From JBBDSH01 sp040905045 (GTDB taxonomy: Bacteria > Pseudomonadota > Gammaproteobacteria > Eutrophobiales > Eutrophobiaceae), in NCBI GenBank assembly GCA_040905045.1, contig JBBDSH010000101.1, forward strand, positions 1 through 15,338: a DNA stretch of 15,338 nt, in the 5' to 3' direction. This document shows positions 1-6,794 of the stretch, piece after piece (positions within the stretch are counted from its first letter, which is position 1; the number at the start of each line of letters is the position of its first letter). The notes beneath the pieces were generated by a model. It ran no database searches and had not been told where the DNA came from. It was given only the letters and a program-made list of their open reading frames with translations. The position numbers were made by a program, and so were the translations under genes.

Positions 1-762
1 ATGAAAAGGGTTTTGTCCGCCATCCTGACTGCCGCCGGCATCCTGCTTGCGGGAATACTGAATCCGGCCGCGGCCGCCGATGAAAACACGACAGTTTTGA
101 TCACCGGCGCCAATCGCGGCATCGGTCTTGAATTTGCGCGTCAGTTTACAGAGAAGGGTTACGCGGTCATCGGCACGGCCCGCTCGCCGGATGAGGCTGA
201 AGAACTGCGTGATCTTGACGCCCGTATCGTGGAACTGGATGTGGCCGACAGTGCCAGCGTGAAGGCCATGGCCAAAGCGCTCCAGGGAACGAAAATCGAT
301 ATTCTGATTAATAATGCCGGTATATCCGGGCACGGCGCGCAAAGCTTCAGGGAGCTGGATATCGATAAACTGGACTGGACCTTTCAGGTCAACAGCCTGG
401 GTCCCATGCGCGTGACCCAGGCACTGCATGACAATCTCCTGGCGGGGGAAGGGAAAAAGATACTCCATGTCAGCAGTATAATGGGCAGTATCGAGCTGAA
501 TGACCGGGGCGGTGTCTACGGCTATCGCATGAGCAAGACGGCCCTTAATATGTTCAACAAGAGCCTGTCCCTGGAACTGGCTGATAAGGGATTCATCTGT
601 GTTGTTCTGCATCCCGGCTGGGTGCAGACGGACATGGGCGGCGAACAGGCCCCGCTGGAACCGGAAGAAAGCATCAGCGGCATGATCCGGGTCATTGAAG
701 GACTGGACGATAGCGACAACGGCCGCTTTTACGATTACACGGGCAAGGAGCTGCCATGGTGA
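1..762 (+). CDS. SDR-family oxidoreductase with Sec signal peptide
   Basis: A 253-residue classical short-chain dehydrogenase/reductase. It shows the cofactor motif TGANRGIG (residues 35-42), NNAG (104-107), a serine pair at 158-159 and the catalytic YxxxK (Tyr175, Lys179). The LITGANRGIGLEFARQ start resembles the C-factor/sniffer-like carbonyl reductase subgroup; the substrate cannot be read from the sequence. Unusually, the Rossmann fold is preceded by about 26 residues typical of a Sec signal peptide: KR near the N-terminus, a hydrophobic stretch (residues 5-20), then a PAAAA-D cleavage-type end. No ATG lies between it and the cofactor motif, so the leader seems a real part of the ORF. The ATG is at base 1, so its ribosome site is outside the window. 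A heptamer repeat array begins two bases after the stop. Confidence 0.88.
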   Translation: MKRVLSAILTAAGILLAGILNPAAAADENTTVLITGANRGIGLEFARQFTEKGYAVIGTARSPDEAEELRDLDARIVELDVADSASVKAMAKALQGTKIDILINNAGISGHGAQSFRELDIDKLDWTFQVNSLGPMRVTQALHDNLLAGEGKKILHVSSIMGSIELNDRGGVYGYRMSKTALNMFNKSLSLELADKGFICVVLHPGWVQTDMGGEQAPLEPEESISGMIRVIEGLDDSDNGRFYDYTGKELPW

Positions 763-764
763 TT

Positions 765-802
765 AAGGGACAAGGGACAAGGGACAAGGTATAAGGTATA
801 AG
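765..802 (+). repeat. Heptamer tandem array H1 (AAGGGAC/AAGGTAT)
   Basis: Three AAGGGAC units (765-785), two AAGGTAT units (786-799) and a partial AAG, with no spacer. It starts two bases after the SDR stop codon. With that stop (760), TAA at 764, 792 and 799 give stops in all three reading frames. The coding strand carries the purine-rich strand. Confidence 0.9.
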
Positions 803-807
803 ATTCC

Positions 808-881
808 GTAGCCGGGATTAAGCGCGGCGTAATCCGGGAAATCCGCCCCGGATTCCGTCCTCCGGCCTTCATCCGGGCTAC
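808..881. repeat. GTAGCCCGGAT palindromic repeat, full copy P1
   Basis: An interspersed element of 74 bp bounded by GTAGCCGGGAT (808-818) and its near inverted copy ATCCGGGCTAC (871-881). The inner half carries AATCCGGGAA and CCGGATTCCG. The same family occurs at 7416, 10257, 12096 and 15221. Such GTAGCCCGGATGAAG repeats are common between genes in gammaproteobacteria; no function is assigned. Confidence 0.8.
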
Positions 882-933
882 AAGACTTTCCTGCATCATT
901 GCCGTTTTCAGCCGTGGATACGGTGGGGATTAT

Positions 934-1019
934 GGATCTCGCAAAGGCGCGGAGCATGCCAAGGCCGCAGTGGATAAAAATTGTGGTTCTCTGCGTACTC
1001 TGCGAGCCCTGCGAGATCC
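934..1019. repeat. GATCTCGC inverted repeat, copy R1
   Basis: The ends are perfect 10-bp inverted repeats, GGATCTCGCA (934-943) and TGCGAGATCC (1010-1019). Inside are runs of the type GCGCGGAG on the left and CTCTGCGTACTCTGCGAG on the right, giving a long imperfect hairpin. A TTTTCAGCCGTGGATA motif (905-920) lies just outside and recurs beside copies R2 and R5. It fills most of the 280-base gap between the SDR and the ligase genes, together with H1 and P1. Confidence 0.8.
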
Positions 1020-1030
1020 ATATCTCGGAG

Positions 1031-1056
1031 AAAAGAAGGACGCTACCCTTTCTCTT
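1031..1056. repeat. GGACGCTACCC hairpin unit A
   Basis: A degenerate copy of the GGGGACGCTACCC unit (other copies at 5619, 8922 and 8955), with A-rich and T-rich arms. It overlaps the end of the O-antigen ligase gene: the CTA at 1043-1045 inside GACGCTACC is that gene's TAG stop on the minus strand. Confidence 0.7.
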
Positions 1057-2287
1057 CCCTGTCGTGCATGTGGATCGCCAGGTAAATAATCATCCACCAT
1101 AAAATGGATGACCAGTAGGAGCCGTAGAAGGCTACATGGGTATTGATCGGAACGGTCGCCGCGAAGATGCCGATAAAACAGGCAAAGCAGGTTTCATTAT
1201 GCAGATAGCGCCGCGCCATTGATGCGAGGAAATAAAGGAACAACAGGTATCCCGCCAGGCCGATGACACCGCTTTCGGCCGCGATCTCCAGTATCACCAT
1301 ATGCGGATGGGTAACGCTGGTCTCATAAAATTTGAAATCCGGATCAGCGTAGTCACGGTACACATAGCGGAAACCCCTGGGACCGACGCCATTAATCCAG
1401 TTGTCCTGGAACATGCGCCAGGAGGTTCTCCAGATATCCACGCGGCTGGAGGTGGCGCGGTCGATTTCTTCAATGTTGGTACTGAACAACCCCATGGTTT
1501 TGGCAACCCGCTTCTGTATCGGCTCCTGGGTCAGGTACAGCGCGGCCAGGATCGCGGCCGCAACAACCGAAATCAAAAGAGCATGTATGACAAATTGTTT
1601 CCTGAATTGCGTCAGATAGAACCGGTAGGCGAGATAGCCAAAGGCGTTGACGGCAAACATGAACCAGATGGAACGGCGGCCGCACAGGAATACCACCATG
1701 ACAAGCGGGATAAGCAACAGCCATATCCACGGCCGACCGCGGCTACGTTGCCGCAGGCTGTCGAAATACAGCGCCGACAGGCCGGCCAGGGCATGTCCGA
1801 TAGTCAGATCCGGATAAAACATGCCGGTGATATGCACACCGTTGACATAGGGGTAACCGAAGACATCCCATCCGGTAATAAATTGCAGAACCGCGTCCAG
1901 TGACCAGACTGTAATAATGATGAAGAATGCATTTTCAATAAATCTGCGCGGATTGCGTTCTCGCATTCCATAGAGGACATAGATACCCGCCAACAGGAAA
2001 CGCAAGTACGGCCATACGGTCCGGGCGGTGCGCTCCAGGTTGACCGGATCCATGAAGGCAATAACCATGGGTATCCAGAGACTGAAGAAAAGCAGGCAGT
2101 AGAAGCGCGATTCCGCGTGTGCCGGCAGGGATCCATGAGCGCGGATTAAACGGTACAGTCCCAACAGAGCCATGAATGCAAACGGCACGTTATAAAGAGA
2201 CTTGCTGGTAAACAGGAACAGCGTCAGGGCCAGAAGGAGCGCTTCCTGGTTACGGTAAAGGTAACGGCCCACGATACGGATAGTCAT
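1043..2287 (-). CDS. O-antigen ligase (Wzy_C/WaaL-like) membrane protein
   Basis: A polytopic inner-membrane protein of 414 residues with about ten to twelve hydrophobic segments and the large periplasmic loop of the O-antigen ligase/polymerase superfamily. The loop contains SSRVDIWRTSWRMFQDNWINGVGPRGF and then THPHMVILEIAAESGVIGLAGY, matching the family's R...W...GxGxG...HPHN-type motifs. Members transfer or polymerise lipid-linked glycans at the outer face of the inner membrane. Whether this one is a ligase, a polymerase or a protein glycosylase cannot be told. I chose the ATG at 2287, preceded by AGGA four bases upstream; an in-frame TTG at 2302 would add five residues. The last codons and the TAG stop lie in hairpin unit A. 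It is divergent from the FkbM-like gene, a possible glycan partner; no glycosyltransferase cluster is nearby. Confidence 0.85.
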   Translation of the reverse strand: MTIRIVGRYLYRNQEALLLALTLFLFTSKSLYNVPFAFMALLGLYRLIRAHGSLPAHAESRFYCLLFFSLWIPMVIAFMDPVNLERTARTVWPYLRFLLAGIYVLYGMRERNPRRFIENAFFIIITVWSLDAVLQFITGWDVFGYPYVNGVHITGMFYPDLTIGHALAGLSALYFDSLRQRSRGRPWIWLLLIPLVMVVFLCGRRSIWFMFAVNAFGYLAYRFYLTQFRKQFVIHALLISVVAAAILAALYLTQEPIQKRVAKTMGLFSTNIEEIDRATSSRVDIWRTSWRMFQDNWINGVGPRGFRYVYRDYADPDFKFYETSVTHPHMVILEIAAESGVIGLAGYLLFLYFLASMARRYLHNETCFACFIGIFAATVPINTHVAFYGSYWSSILWWMIIYLAIHMHDREEKG

Positions 2288-2348
2288 TTGTCCTGTACTC
2301 AAAAAGGCGGCCTTACCTGTTCTGTACCAGGGACATGGTGTGAATCCG

Positions 2349-2445
2349 AATCTCGCAAAGACGCCGGGGATGTGGAGGATTGAGAATCATTGTACTCTGC
2401 GTACTTTGCGCGTTCCGCGAGGTGTTTGTTTTCAGCCATGGACAC
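2349..2445. repeat. GATCTCGC inverted repeat, degenerate copy R2
   Basis: Left arm AATCTCGCAAAGACGCCG (2349-2366), right arm TACTCTGCGTACTTTGCGCG followed by CCGCGAGGT (2393-2423), then TTTTCAGCCATGGACACG (2429-2446). It is the same layout as R5 on the opposite strand. It sits in the 271-base gap between the divergent ligase and FkbM-like genes. Confidence 0.7.
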
Positions 2446-2458
2446 GAACCGGTTTGTT

Positions 2459-2487
2459 TTGGTAAATGGTTTTCAATCCCGTATACT
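2459..2487 (+). promoter_or_regulatory. Possible sigma-70 promoter for the FkbM-like gene
   Basis: TTGGTA (2459-2464) and TATACT (2482-2487) are separated by 17 bases, matching the -35 and -10 consensus at four and five of six positions. It would give a leader of about 65 bases to the ATG at 2559. Found by eye only. Confidence 0.4.
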
Positions 2488-2558
2488 TTGTGAAACACCG
2501 TATCTTCTGTTGAACATAAGCGCATTCTTTACACTATAACAAATCCCGTGTTCGTGCC

Positions 2559-3431
2559 ATGCCCGACGATCTGAAACAACGCCTTCGACGACGCCTGCTC
2601 GGTGGTCGTGAAAGCCGGCGTATTGAGGATACCGTCCGGACCACGAGACTGCTGGGTAACCGTCATTATCTGGATGGGTTCCCCGAATTAACGGCACCGG
2701 ACTTTACTGCGCCGATTAATGCCTACGAGTTCAGTGTTTATTCCCAGAACGGCGAGGACGGTATCCTGCTTTTTCTTCTCAGCCGGATCGGTGTGGCCGG
2801 GCACAGCACCGTCGAAATCGGCACGGAAGACGCCAGGGAGTGCAACAGCGCCAATCTGATTTTCAATTTCGGCTGGCGCGCCTGTCTGATCGAGGCCGAT
2901 GCGGTGTGGGCCGGGAAGGCAAGGGATTATCTGGCTTCCATGGGGGCGGGCGATAAAGTCACGTTTATTCATGCCCGCGCGACTCCCGCTGACATTAATG
3001 AACTTCTGGAAAGAGCGGGGTTCGTCGGTGAAATCGACATCCTGTCCATCGACATCGACAGTTACGATTACTGGTTGTGGCGGGCGATTGAGATCATTAA
3101 ACCCCGTATTGTCGTCATGGAATACAATGCTTCCTTTGGCCCGTCGCTGTCCGTCAGCGTACCGGAATCAGCGGCAACGGACGCCTTGTATCATGGTGCT
3201 TCCATCACGGCGCTGCACAAGCTTGGTGAGCGCAAGGGTTACACTCTGCTGGGCGGAGACAGCAAAGGCGTGAACGCGTTTTTTCTGCGGCGGGATTTAC
3301 TGTCCGATTCCGGACTTGAACCGGTGCCGCCCGAGGCGGCCTGGCGGCCGCATCAGCGGCGCAGCAGGAAAAAGAGTCAGGAAGAACAATACCGGATGAT
3401 CGCCGGGCGCCCCCTGGAGACCATCGAATAA
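2559..3431 (+). CDS. FkbM-like SAM-dependent methyltransferase-fold protein
   Basis: A 290-residue soluble protein with no signal peptide. The core shows the signature of the FkbM-related group often found near polysaccharide genes: SQNGEDGIL (62-70), the SAM-loop segment VEIGTED (85-91), ECNSANL (94-100), IEAD (111-114) for the acidic end of the second strand, SIDIDSYDYW (163-172) and EYN (188-190). The first 40 residues are very basic, with several arginines. The C-terminus (about 265-290) is charged and looks flexible. The methyl acceptor is unknown; a glycan is plausible given the family and the divergent ligase gene. The ATG at 2559 has no clear Shine-Dalgarno sequence; the GTGs just upstream are out of frame. 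Confidence 0.7.
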   Translation: MPDDLKQRLRRRLLGGRESRRIEDTVRTTRLLGNRHYLDGFPELTAPDFTAPINAYEFSVYSQNGEDGILLFLLSRIGVAGHSTVEIGTEDARECNSANLIFNFGWRACLIEADAVWAGKARDYLASMGAGDKVTFIHARATPADINELLERAGFVGEIDILSIDIDSYDYWLWRAIEIIKPRIVVMEYNASFGPSLSVSVPESAATDALYHGASITALHKLGERKGYTLLGGDSKGVNAFFLRRDLLSDSGLEPVPPEAAWRPHQRRSRKKSQEEQYRMIAGRPLETIE

Positions 3432-3458
3432 AACCGCTTGCCGGGGTGCTTTTCAAAA

Positions 3459-3586
3459 GGATCTCGCCAAGCGCGCAAAGTTCGCAAAGAGGTCAAAGTC
3501 CATGATTCCTTTGCGTTCCTGGATCGGAGTCCAGGACAAGGCTTGGCGATCCCCGGAACAAGTCCGGGGCAGGCTTGGCGAGATCC
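3459..3586. repeat. GATCTCGCCAAGC element R3 with perfect 14-bp ends
   Basis: A 128-bp element with perfect 14-bp terminal inverted repeats, GGATCTCGCCAAGC (3459-3472) and GCTTGGCGAGATCC (3573-3586). Inside, a second GCTTGGCGATCC occurs at 3541-3552, and a palindrome CCCCGGA...TCCGGGG lies at 3551-3569. It occupies most of the 208 bases between the convergent FkbM-like and cytochrome genes. Confidence 0.8.
3551..3569. repeat. CCCCGGA/TCCGGGG palindrome inside R3
   Basis: A hairpin with perfect 7-bp arms and a five-base loop, next to the internal GCTTGGCGAT repeat. No T-run follows, so it is not a standard terminator. Confidence 0.6.
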
Positions 3587-3639
3587 ACCATGACCCTTTC
3601 AGATACCGACAAATTTTGCCGAAGAGCCGGAATGTGCGA

Positions 3640-4215
3640 CTATTCGCCGTCCTGCCAGCCGCCGGCTTCTCCGACCATAAAATCGACGGCATCCCTGACC
3701 TCCTGATCATACAGCCCGGCGATACCGCCCTTGGCCGGCATGCCCTTGAAGCCTTCAATGGAATTCTTGTAGAGCGTTTCCTTGCCCTTGGCGATGCGGG
3801 GTTCCCAGGCCTTCTTGTCGCGATGCTTCGGGGCGGCGTTCAGGCCGGTGCGGTGGCAGACGGCGCAGAACTGGTTATAAACGGTGTAACCGTCCATGGG
3901 TTCGCGTTTCTGTTCTTCCTGCTTTTCTTCTTCCGCGGCGGCTTCCTGCGTGCCGTCTTCCGCGGCATCACCGGCATCGGCCACCATGGTATCAGTATCG
4001 GCCGCGGTGCTTTCGCTGCCAGTCTGTGCGGTTTCGCCGGTACTTTGTTCGGCCCGGGCGGCGGCTTCGGACTGTTGCGTTGCAGCCTGTTCATTGGTGT
4101 TTTCCGCTTCACTGCCGCAGGCCGCGAGGAGCAGAATCAGGGCGATGCCCGTGACAGAGTAACCACCCCGGCGAGCAGCACGGCCGTGCTGATGATGGTG
4201 TTCATTGCTGTACAT
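3640..4215 (-). CDS. Cytochrome c5-type lipoprotein
   Basis: A 191-residue protein. A histidine-rich N-terminus (HHHQH, 6-10) and a basic stretch are followed by a hydrophobic segment and the lipobox LAAC (Cys33), so it is probably a lipid-anchored periplasmic protein. Residues 35-105 form a low-complexity linker rich in Ala, Glu, Thr and Asp. The C-terminal domain carries one haem site, CAVCH (117-121), and a likely axial Met159 in GMPAKGG, as in cytochrome c5. The extra cysteine pair of many c5 proteins is missing (GIAGLYDQEVRDAV). Its role would be electron transfer in respiration; the partner is unknown. I chose the ATG at 4215 because GGAGG lies five bases upstream; a TTG one codon earlier is too close to it. 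Confidence 0.85.
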   Translation of the reverse strand: MYSNEHHHQHGRAARRGGYSVTGIALILLLAACGSEAENTNEQAATQQSEAAARAEQSTGETAQTGSESTAADTDTMVADAGDAAEDGTQEAAAEEEKQEEQKREPMDGYTVYNQFCAVCHRTGLNAAPKHRDKKAWEPRIAKGKETLYKNSIEGFKGMPAKGGIAGLYDQEVRDAVDFMVGEAGGWQDGE

Positions 4216-4220
4216 CAAAA

Positions 4221-4225
4221 CCTCC
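4221..4225 (-). promoter_or_regulatory. Ribosome binding site of the cytochrome gene
   Basis: GGAGG on the minus strand with a five-base spacer to ATG 4215. This decides the start in favour of ATG over the adjacent TTG. Confidence 0.75.
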
Positions 4226-4434
4226 AGAAGATGGATAAGTATGGTGAAATCCGGAGCCCTTCAGGCCCGTGGAAAAGATGAACATCGCCTGTATAACACA
4301 AACGGGGGCTGAATTGCCATGCATCCGGTTGATTTTGACCGGCGGTATCGGGAGAAATTCCCTGTTTATGAGAAATTCACCGGGCACCTGTGATAAATTC
4401 CCGTCTTGTCATTCATTACAGAAACGAGGAATCG

Positions 4435-5202
4435 ATGAGAGCGGAAACCGAAGTGGCGATCCGGGCCGTATCCCTGGCCATGCAGCGTGCCGATGCCCGT
4501 GAAGGCGCCGATAATGTGGATTCCAAGGGCGGTATCGATATCGTCACAGCCACCGATGTGATTTGTGAGGACGCCATCCGCGCCGAATTGACCGATGCCT
4601 TTGCCGAGTATCCCATTGTCGGCGAGGAACGCGGCGGCGAAGCGGTGGAAGATCGGCCCTATTGGCTGGTGGACCCCATCTGCGGCACCCGGCCCTATGC
4701 CTCCAATATTCCCATGTACTGTACCAACATCGCCCTGGTTGAGAACGGCCGGGTGACGGCCGCCGCCGTCGCCATCGGTGGCAGCGGCGAAGTTATGTAC
4801 GCCGAGAAGGGCGGCGGCGCCTGGCTGCGGACGAAACAAGGGGATCGGCCGATTACTCCCTCCGAAGAAAGCAATACGCTCTGGATCGGGACGCATACGG
4901 AACACGGCGCCAATGTGACCCGCAATGCCATGTTGCTGAAACGTTGGTACATCATGCAGGCGCCGACGTCCCTGGGTTATCCCTATCTGGCCGCCGGGCG
5001 TATCTCCGGACTGATACATATGTCTCCCAAGCTGTCGTCCGTGCATACCGCCGCCGGTTGCTTCCTGGCCGAGGAGGCCGGCGCCGTTGTGACCGACGTG
5101 GAAACCGGTCAGCCCTGGCGGATCGGCAACGCCATGTACCTGCTGGCGGCGACGCCGATCCTGCACAAGGAACTCATGGAACTGGTCGGCGGCAGTGCAT
5201 AG
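4435..5202 (+). CDS. Inositol monophosphatase-family protein with altered metal site
   Basis: A 255-residue protein of the inositol monophosphatase/CysQ/FBPase fold. Recognisable parts are DIVTATDVICEDAI (35-48), GEE (63-65), WLVDPICGT (77-85) and LAAGRISG...TAAGCFLAEEAG near the C-terminus. In human IMPA1 the metal ligands are E70, D90, I92 carbonyl, D93 and D220. The counterparts here are Glu64 or Glu65, Asp80, Ile82, Cys83 and His204, so the two second-metal aspartates are replaced by Cys and His. Asp41 and Thr85, which match the water-activating pair, are kept. It may be a phosphatase using another metal, a weak enzyme, or a non-catalytic relative. I chose ATG 4435 because GAGGA lies four bases upstream; an in-frame GTG at 4390 would add 15 residues. 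Confidence 0.82.
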   Translation: MRAETEVAIRAVSLAMQRADAREGADNVDSKGGIDIVTATDVICEDAIRAELTDAFAEYPIVGEERGGEAVEDRPYWLVDPICGTRPYASNIPMYCTNIALVENGRVTAAAVAIGGSGEVMYAEKGGGAWLRTKQGDRPITPSEESNTLWIGTHTEHGANVTRNAMLLKRWYIMQAPTSLGYPYLAAGRISGLIHMSPKLSSVHTAAGCFLAEEAGAVVTDVETGQPWRIGNAMYLLAATPILHKELMELVGGSA

Positions 5203-5206
5203 AATT

Positions 5207-5221
5207 TTGAGACAGGTTCTA
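5207..5221. repeat. TTGAGACAGGTTCTA repeat, copy 1
   Basis: A 15-base sequence found identically at 8991-9005, where it directly follows two hairpin units. Here its last three bases (CTA, 5219-5221) are the TAG stop of the DUF486 gene on the minus strand. Confidence 0.7.
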
Positions 5222-5578
5222 TGTAATGGGCGGCAATTCCGCCCGGAAAATAAAGTATACGGCGCCCATGATGCACAGGCCGGCCCAGAGATAATCCAGC
5301 TTCAGTGGTTCCCTCATATACAGAAGCACGAAGGGAACAAACACGGTCAGGGTGATGGCTTCCTGCAGGATCTTTAACTGACCCAGGTTCAATACCGTAT
5401 AGCCGATCCGGTTCGCCGGTACCTGAAGCAGGTATTCAAACAGCGCGATGCCCCAACTGACAAGCGCCGCGATGATCCATGGCTTATGATTCAATGTCTT
5501 TAAGTGCGCATACCAGGCAAAGGTCATGAAGACATTGCTCATGGACAACAACAGGACGGTGATGATAATCGGGCGCAT
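5219..5578 (-). CDS. DUF486 (DMT_6) small membrane protein
   Basis: A 119-residue protein with four hydrophobic segments, like a half-size drug/metabolite transporter. The conserved DUF486 pattern is clear: SNVFMTFAWYAHLK near the N-terminus, WGIALFEYLLQVPANRIG in the middle, GQLKILQE, then YMREPLKLDYLW. The family function is unknown; a small-molecule transporter working as an oligomer is a guess from the fold. I chose the ATG at 5578, where the family pattern begins; the ORF extends to 5656 only through repeat DNA. There is no clear ribosome binding site. Both ends touch repeats: the stop codon is in the GAGACAGGTTCTA motif, and a half GATCTCGC element plus a hairpin unit lie just upstream. 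Confidence 0.82.
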   Translation of the reverse strand: MRPIIITVLLLSMSNVFMTFAWYAHLKTLNHKPWIIAALVSWGIALFEYLLQVPANRIGYTVLNLGQLKILQEAITLTVFVPFVLLYMREPLKLDYLWAGLCIMGAVYFIFRAELPPIT

Positions 5579-5583
5579 GTTAT

Positions 5584-5595
5584 GATCTCGCAAAG
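5584..5595 (+). repeat. GATCTCGCAAAG half element R4
   Basis: Only the left arm of the GATCTCGC family is present, starting six bases upstream of the DUF486 start codon. No matching right arm follows. Confidence 0.6.
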
Positions 5596-5618
5596 TTGTC
5601 GGCTGGGGTGCAAAAAGC

Positions 5619-5643
5619 AAAAAGGGGACGCTACCCTTTATTA
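5619..5643. repeat. GGGGACGCTACCC hairpin unit B
   Basis: A-run, GGGGACGCTACCC, T-rich end. AAAGGG and CCCTTT can pair around a seven-base loop. It lies between the divergent DUF486 and DUF2333 genes, where a terminator would not be expected, so it is more likely an interspersed repeat. Confidence 0.7.
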
Positions 5644-5715
5644 TATATTGAACCAATGCCGGACAGGTATCTCCAAAGATGAAATACGATTATTTATACC
5701 CGGGCAAGCCTTTCA

Positions 5716-6711
5716 ATGAATAAAACAGTTTTCAAACGCCTGTCTCGCGTACTGGGCATTCTCGGCCTGGTCTATATTGCCGTCATCCTCCTGCTCATGT
5801 TCTTCCTGGACAGTGAACCGGACCGGTTCGATGTCGTGGATGCGGCCAAAGTGCAAAGCGGCAGTGACGATCCCGTGACCGGCGTGGTATCCGCGACCGC
5901 GTTGTACCGGGTGATGCACACCATCCTCAACAAGCCGGGCGGATATCTCAGCAACGATGTCTTTCCGCCGGGCGTGCTGATGGACAATATCCCCAACTGG
6001 GAATACGGCGCGGTCATACAGAGCCGCGACTTTGCCCGCGCCTTCCGCAATGATTTCAGCCGTTCACAGACCCAGTCCACGGAAGATCCGGATTTGTCCG
6101 TCGTCGAGCCGCAGTTCAATTTCGACAGTACCTCCTGGCTGCTGCCGGCAACCGAGAGTGAATACCGGACCGGACTCAATGCCCTGGCGCGCTATCTGGA
6201 TCGGCTGAGCGACGAGGCCGAACCCAACGCCCAGTTCTATTCGCGCGCGGATAACCTGCGCGACTGGTTTGCCGTGGTGGAAAAACGCCTCGGCAGTCTG
6301 TCCCAGAGGCTCAGCGCCAGCGTCGGCCAGGCGCGTATCAATACGGACCTCCAGGGCGACAAAATGGCGATCCAGTCCACCGGCACGCCCGATCTCGTTA
6401 CCGTCAAGACGCCCTGGCTGGAGATCGACGATGTTTTTTACGAGGCAAGGGGTTCGGCCTGGGCGCTGATCCATTTCCTGCGCGCCGTGGAAACGGATTT
6501 TCGCGGGGTACTGGAAGACAAGAACGCACTGGTCAGCCTGAAGCAGATCATCCGTGAACTGGAGGCGACCCAGCAGTCGATCTGGAGCCCGGTGATACTC
6601 AACGGTTCGGGTTTCGGCGTGATGACCAATCATTCCCTGGTCATGGCTTCCTACATCTCCCGGGCCAATGCGGCGGTGATCGATTTGCGTAATCTGCTGG
6701 AACAAGGATAG
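5716..6711 (+). CDS. DUF2333 family membrane-anchored protein
   Basis: A 331-residue protein with one N-terminal membrane segment (about 11-31) and a large, probably periplasmic, remainder. The DUF2333 features are the run LNKPGGYLSND (72-82), PPGVLMDNIPNWEYGA (85-100), the RD...R..FSRSQTQSTEDPDL block (105-128), and SSWLLPATESEYR soon after. The function of the family is unknown. The middle (about 180-225) is polar and may form helices. There is no strong ribosome binding site before ATG 5716. It is followed at 6721 by a heptamer array and then the DUF192 gene on the same strand, 83 bases away, so cotranscription is possible. Confidence 0.87.
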   Translation: MNKTVFKRLSRVLGILGLVYIAVILLLMFFLDSEPDRFDVVDAAKVQSGSDDPVTGVVSATALYRVMHTILNKPGGYLSNDVFPPGVLMDNIPNWEYGAVIQSRDFARAFRNDFSRSQTQSTEDPDLSVVEPQFNFDSTSWLLPATESEYRTGLNALARYLDRLSDEAEPNAQFYSRADNLRDWFAVVEKRLGSLSQRLSASVGQARINTDLQGDKMAIQSTGTPDLVTVKTPWLEIDDVFYEARGSAWALIHFLRAVETDFRGVLEDKNALVSLKQIIRELEATQQSIWSPVILNGSGFGVMTNHSLVMASYISRANAAVIDLRNLLEQG

Positions 6712-6720
6712 GTTGAATGA

Positions 6721-6741
6721 GGCGTAAGGAGTGAGGAGTAA
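6721..6741 (+). repeat. Heptamer tandem array H4 (GGAGTAA type)
   Basis: Three 7-bp units, GGCGTAA, GGAGTGA and GGAGTAA, nine bases after the DUF2333 stop. Stops at 6725, 6732 and 6739 fall in three different frames. It is purine-rich on the coding strand. Confidence 0.8.
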
Positions 6742-6794
6742 GGTGATGTTGCTTTTCCCTCTCCGAACACTTCGGTCGACACAGTTAGATAATC

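Noticed and set aside
1043..3431. A surface polysaccharide gene cluster
   Set aside because: Only two candidate genes, the ligase and the FkbM-like protein, are present, divergent and separated by repeats. There are no glycosyltransferases, flippase or sugar-nucleotide genes.
3502..4281. A 259-residue open frame on the plus strand over the cytochrome gene
   Set aside because: It starts in the R3 repeat, and its Gly/Phe-rich sequence is the complement of the Ala/Glu linker. The minus strand has a lipobox, haem site and ribosome site.
4366..5166. A 266-residue minus-strand frame over the IMPase-fold gene
   Set aside because: It is a His/Gly-rich shadow without family similarity; the plus strand has clear motifs and a ribosome site.
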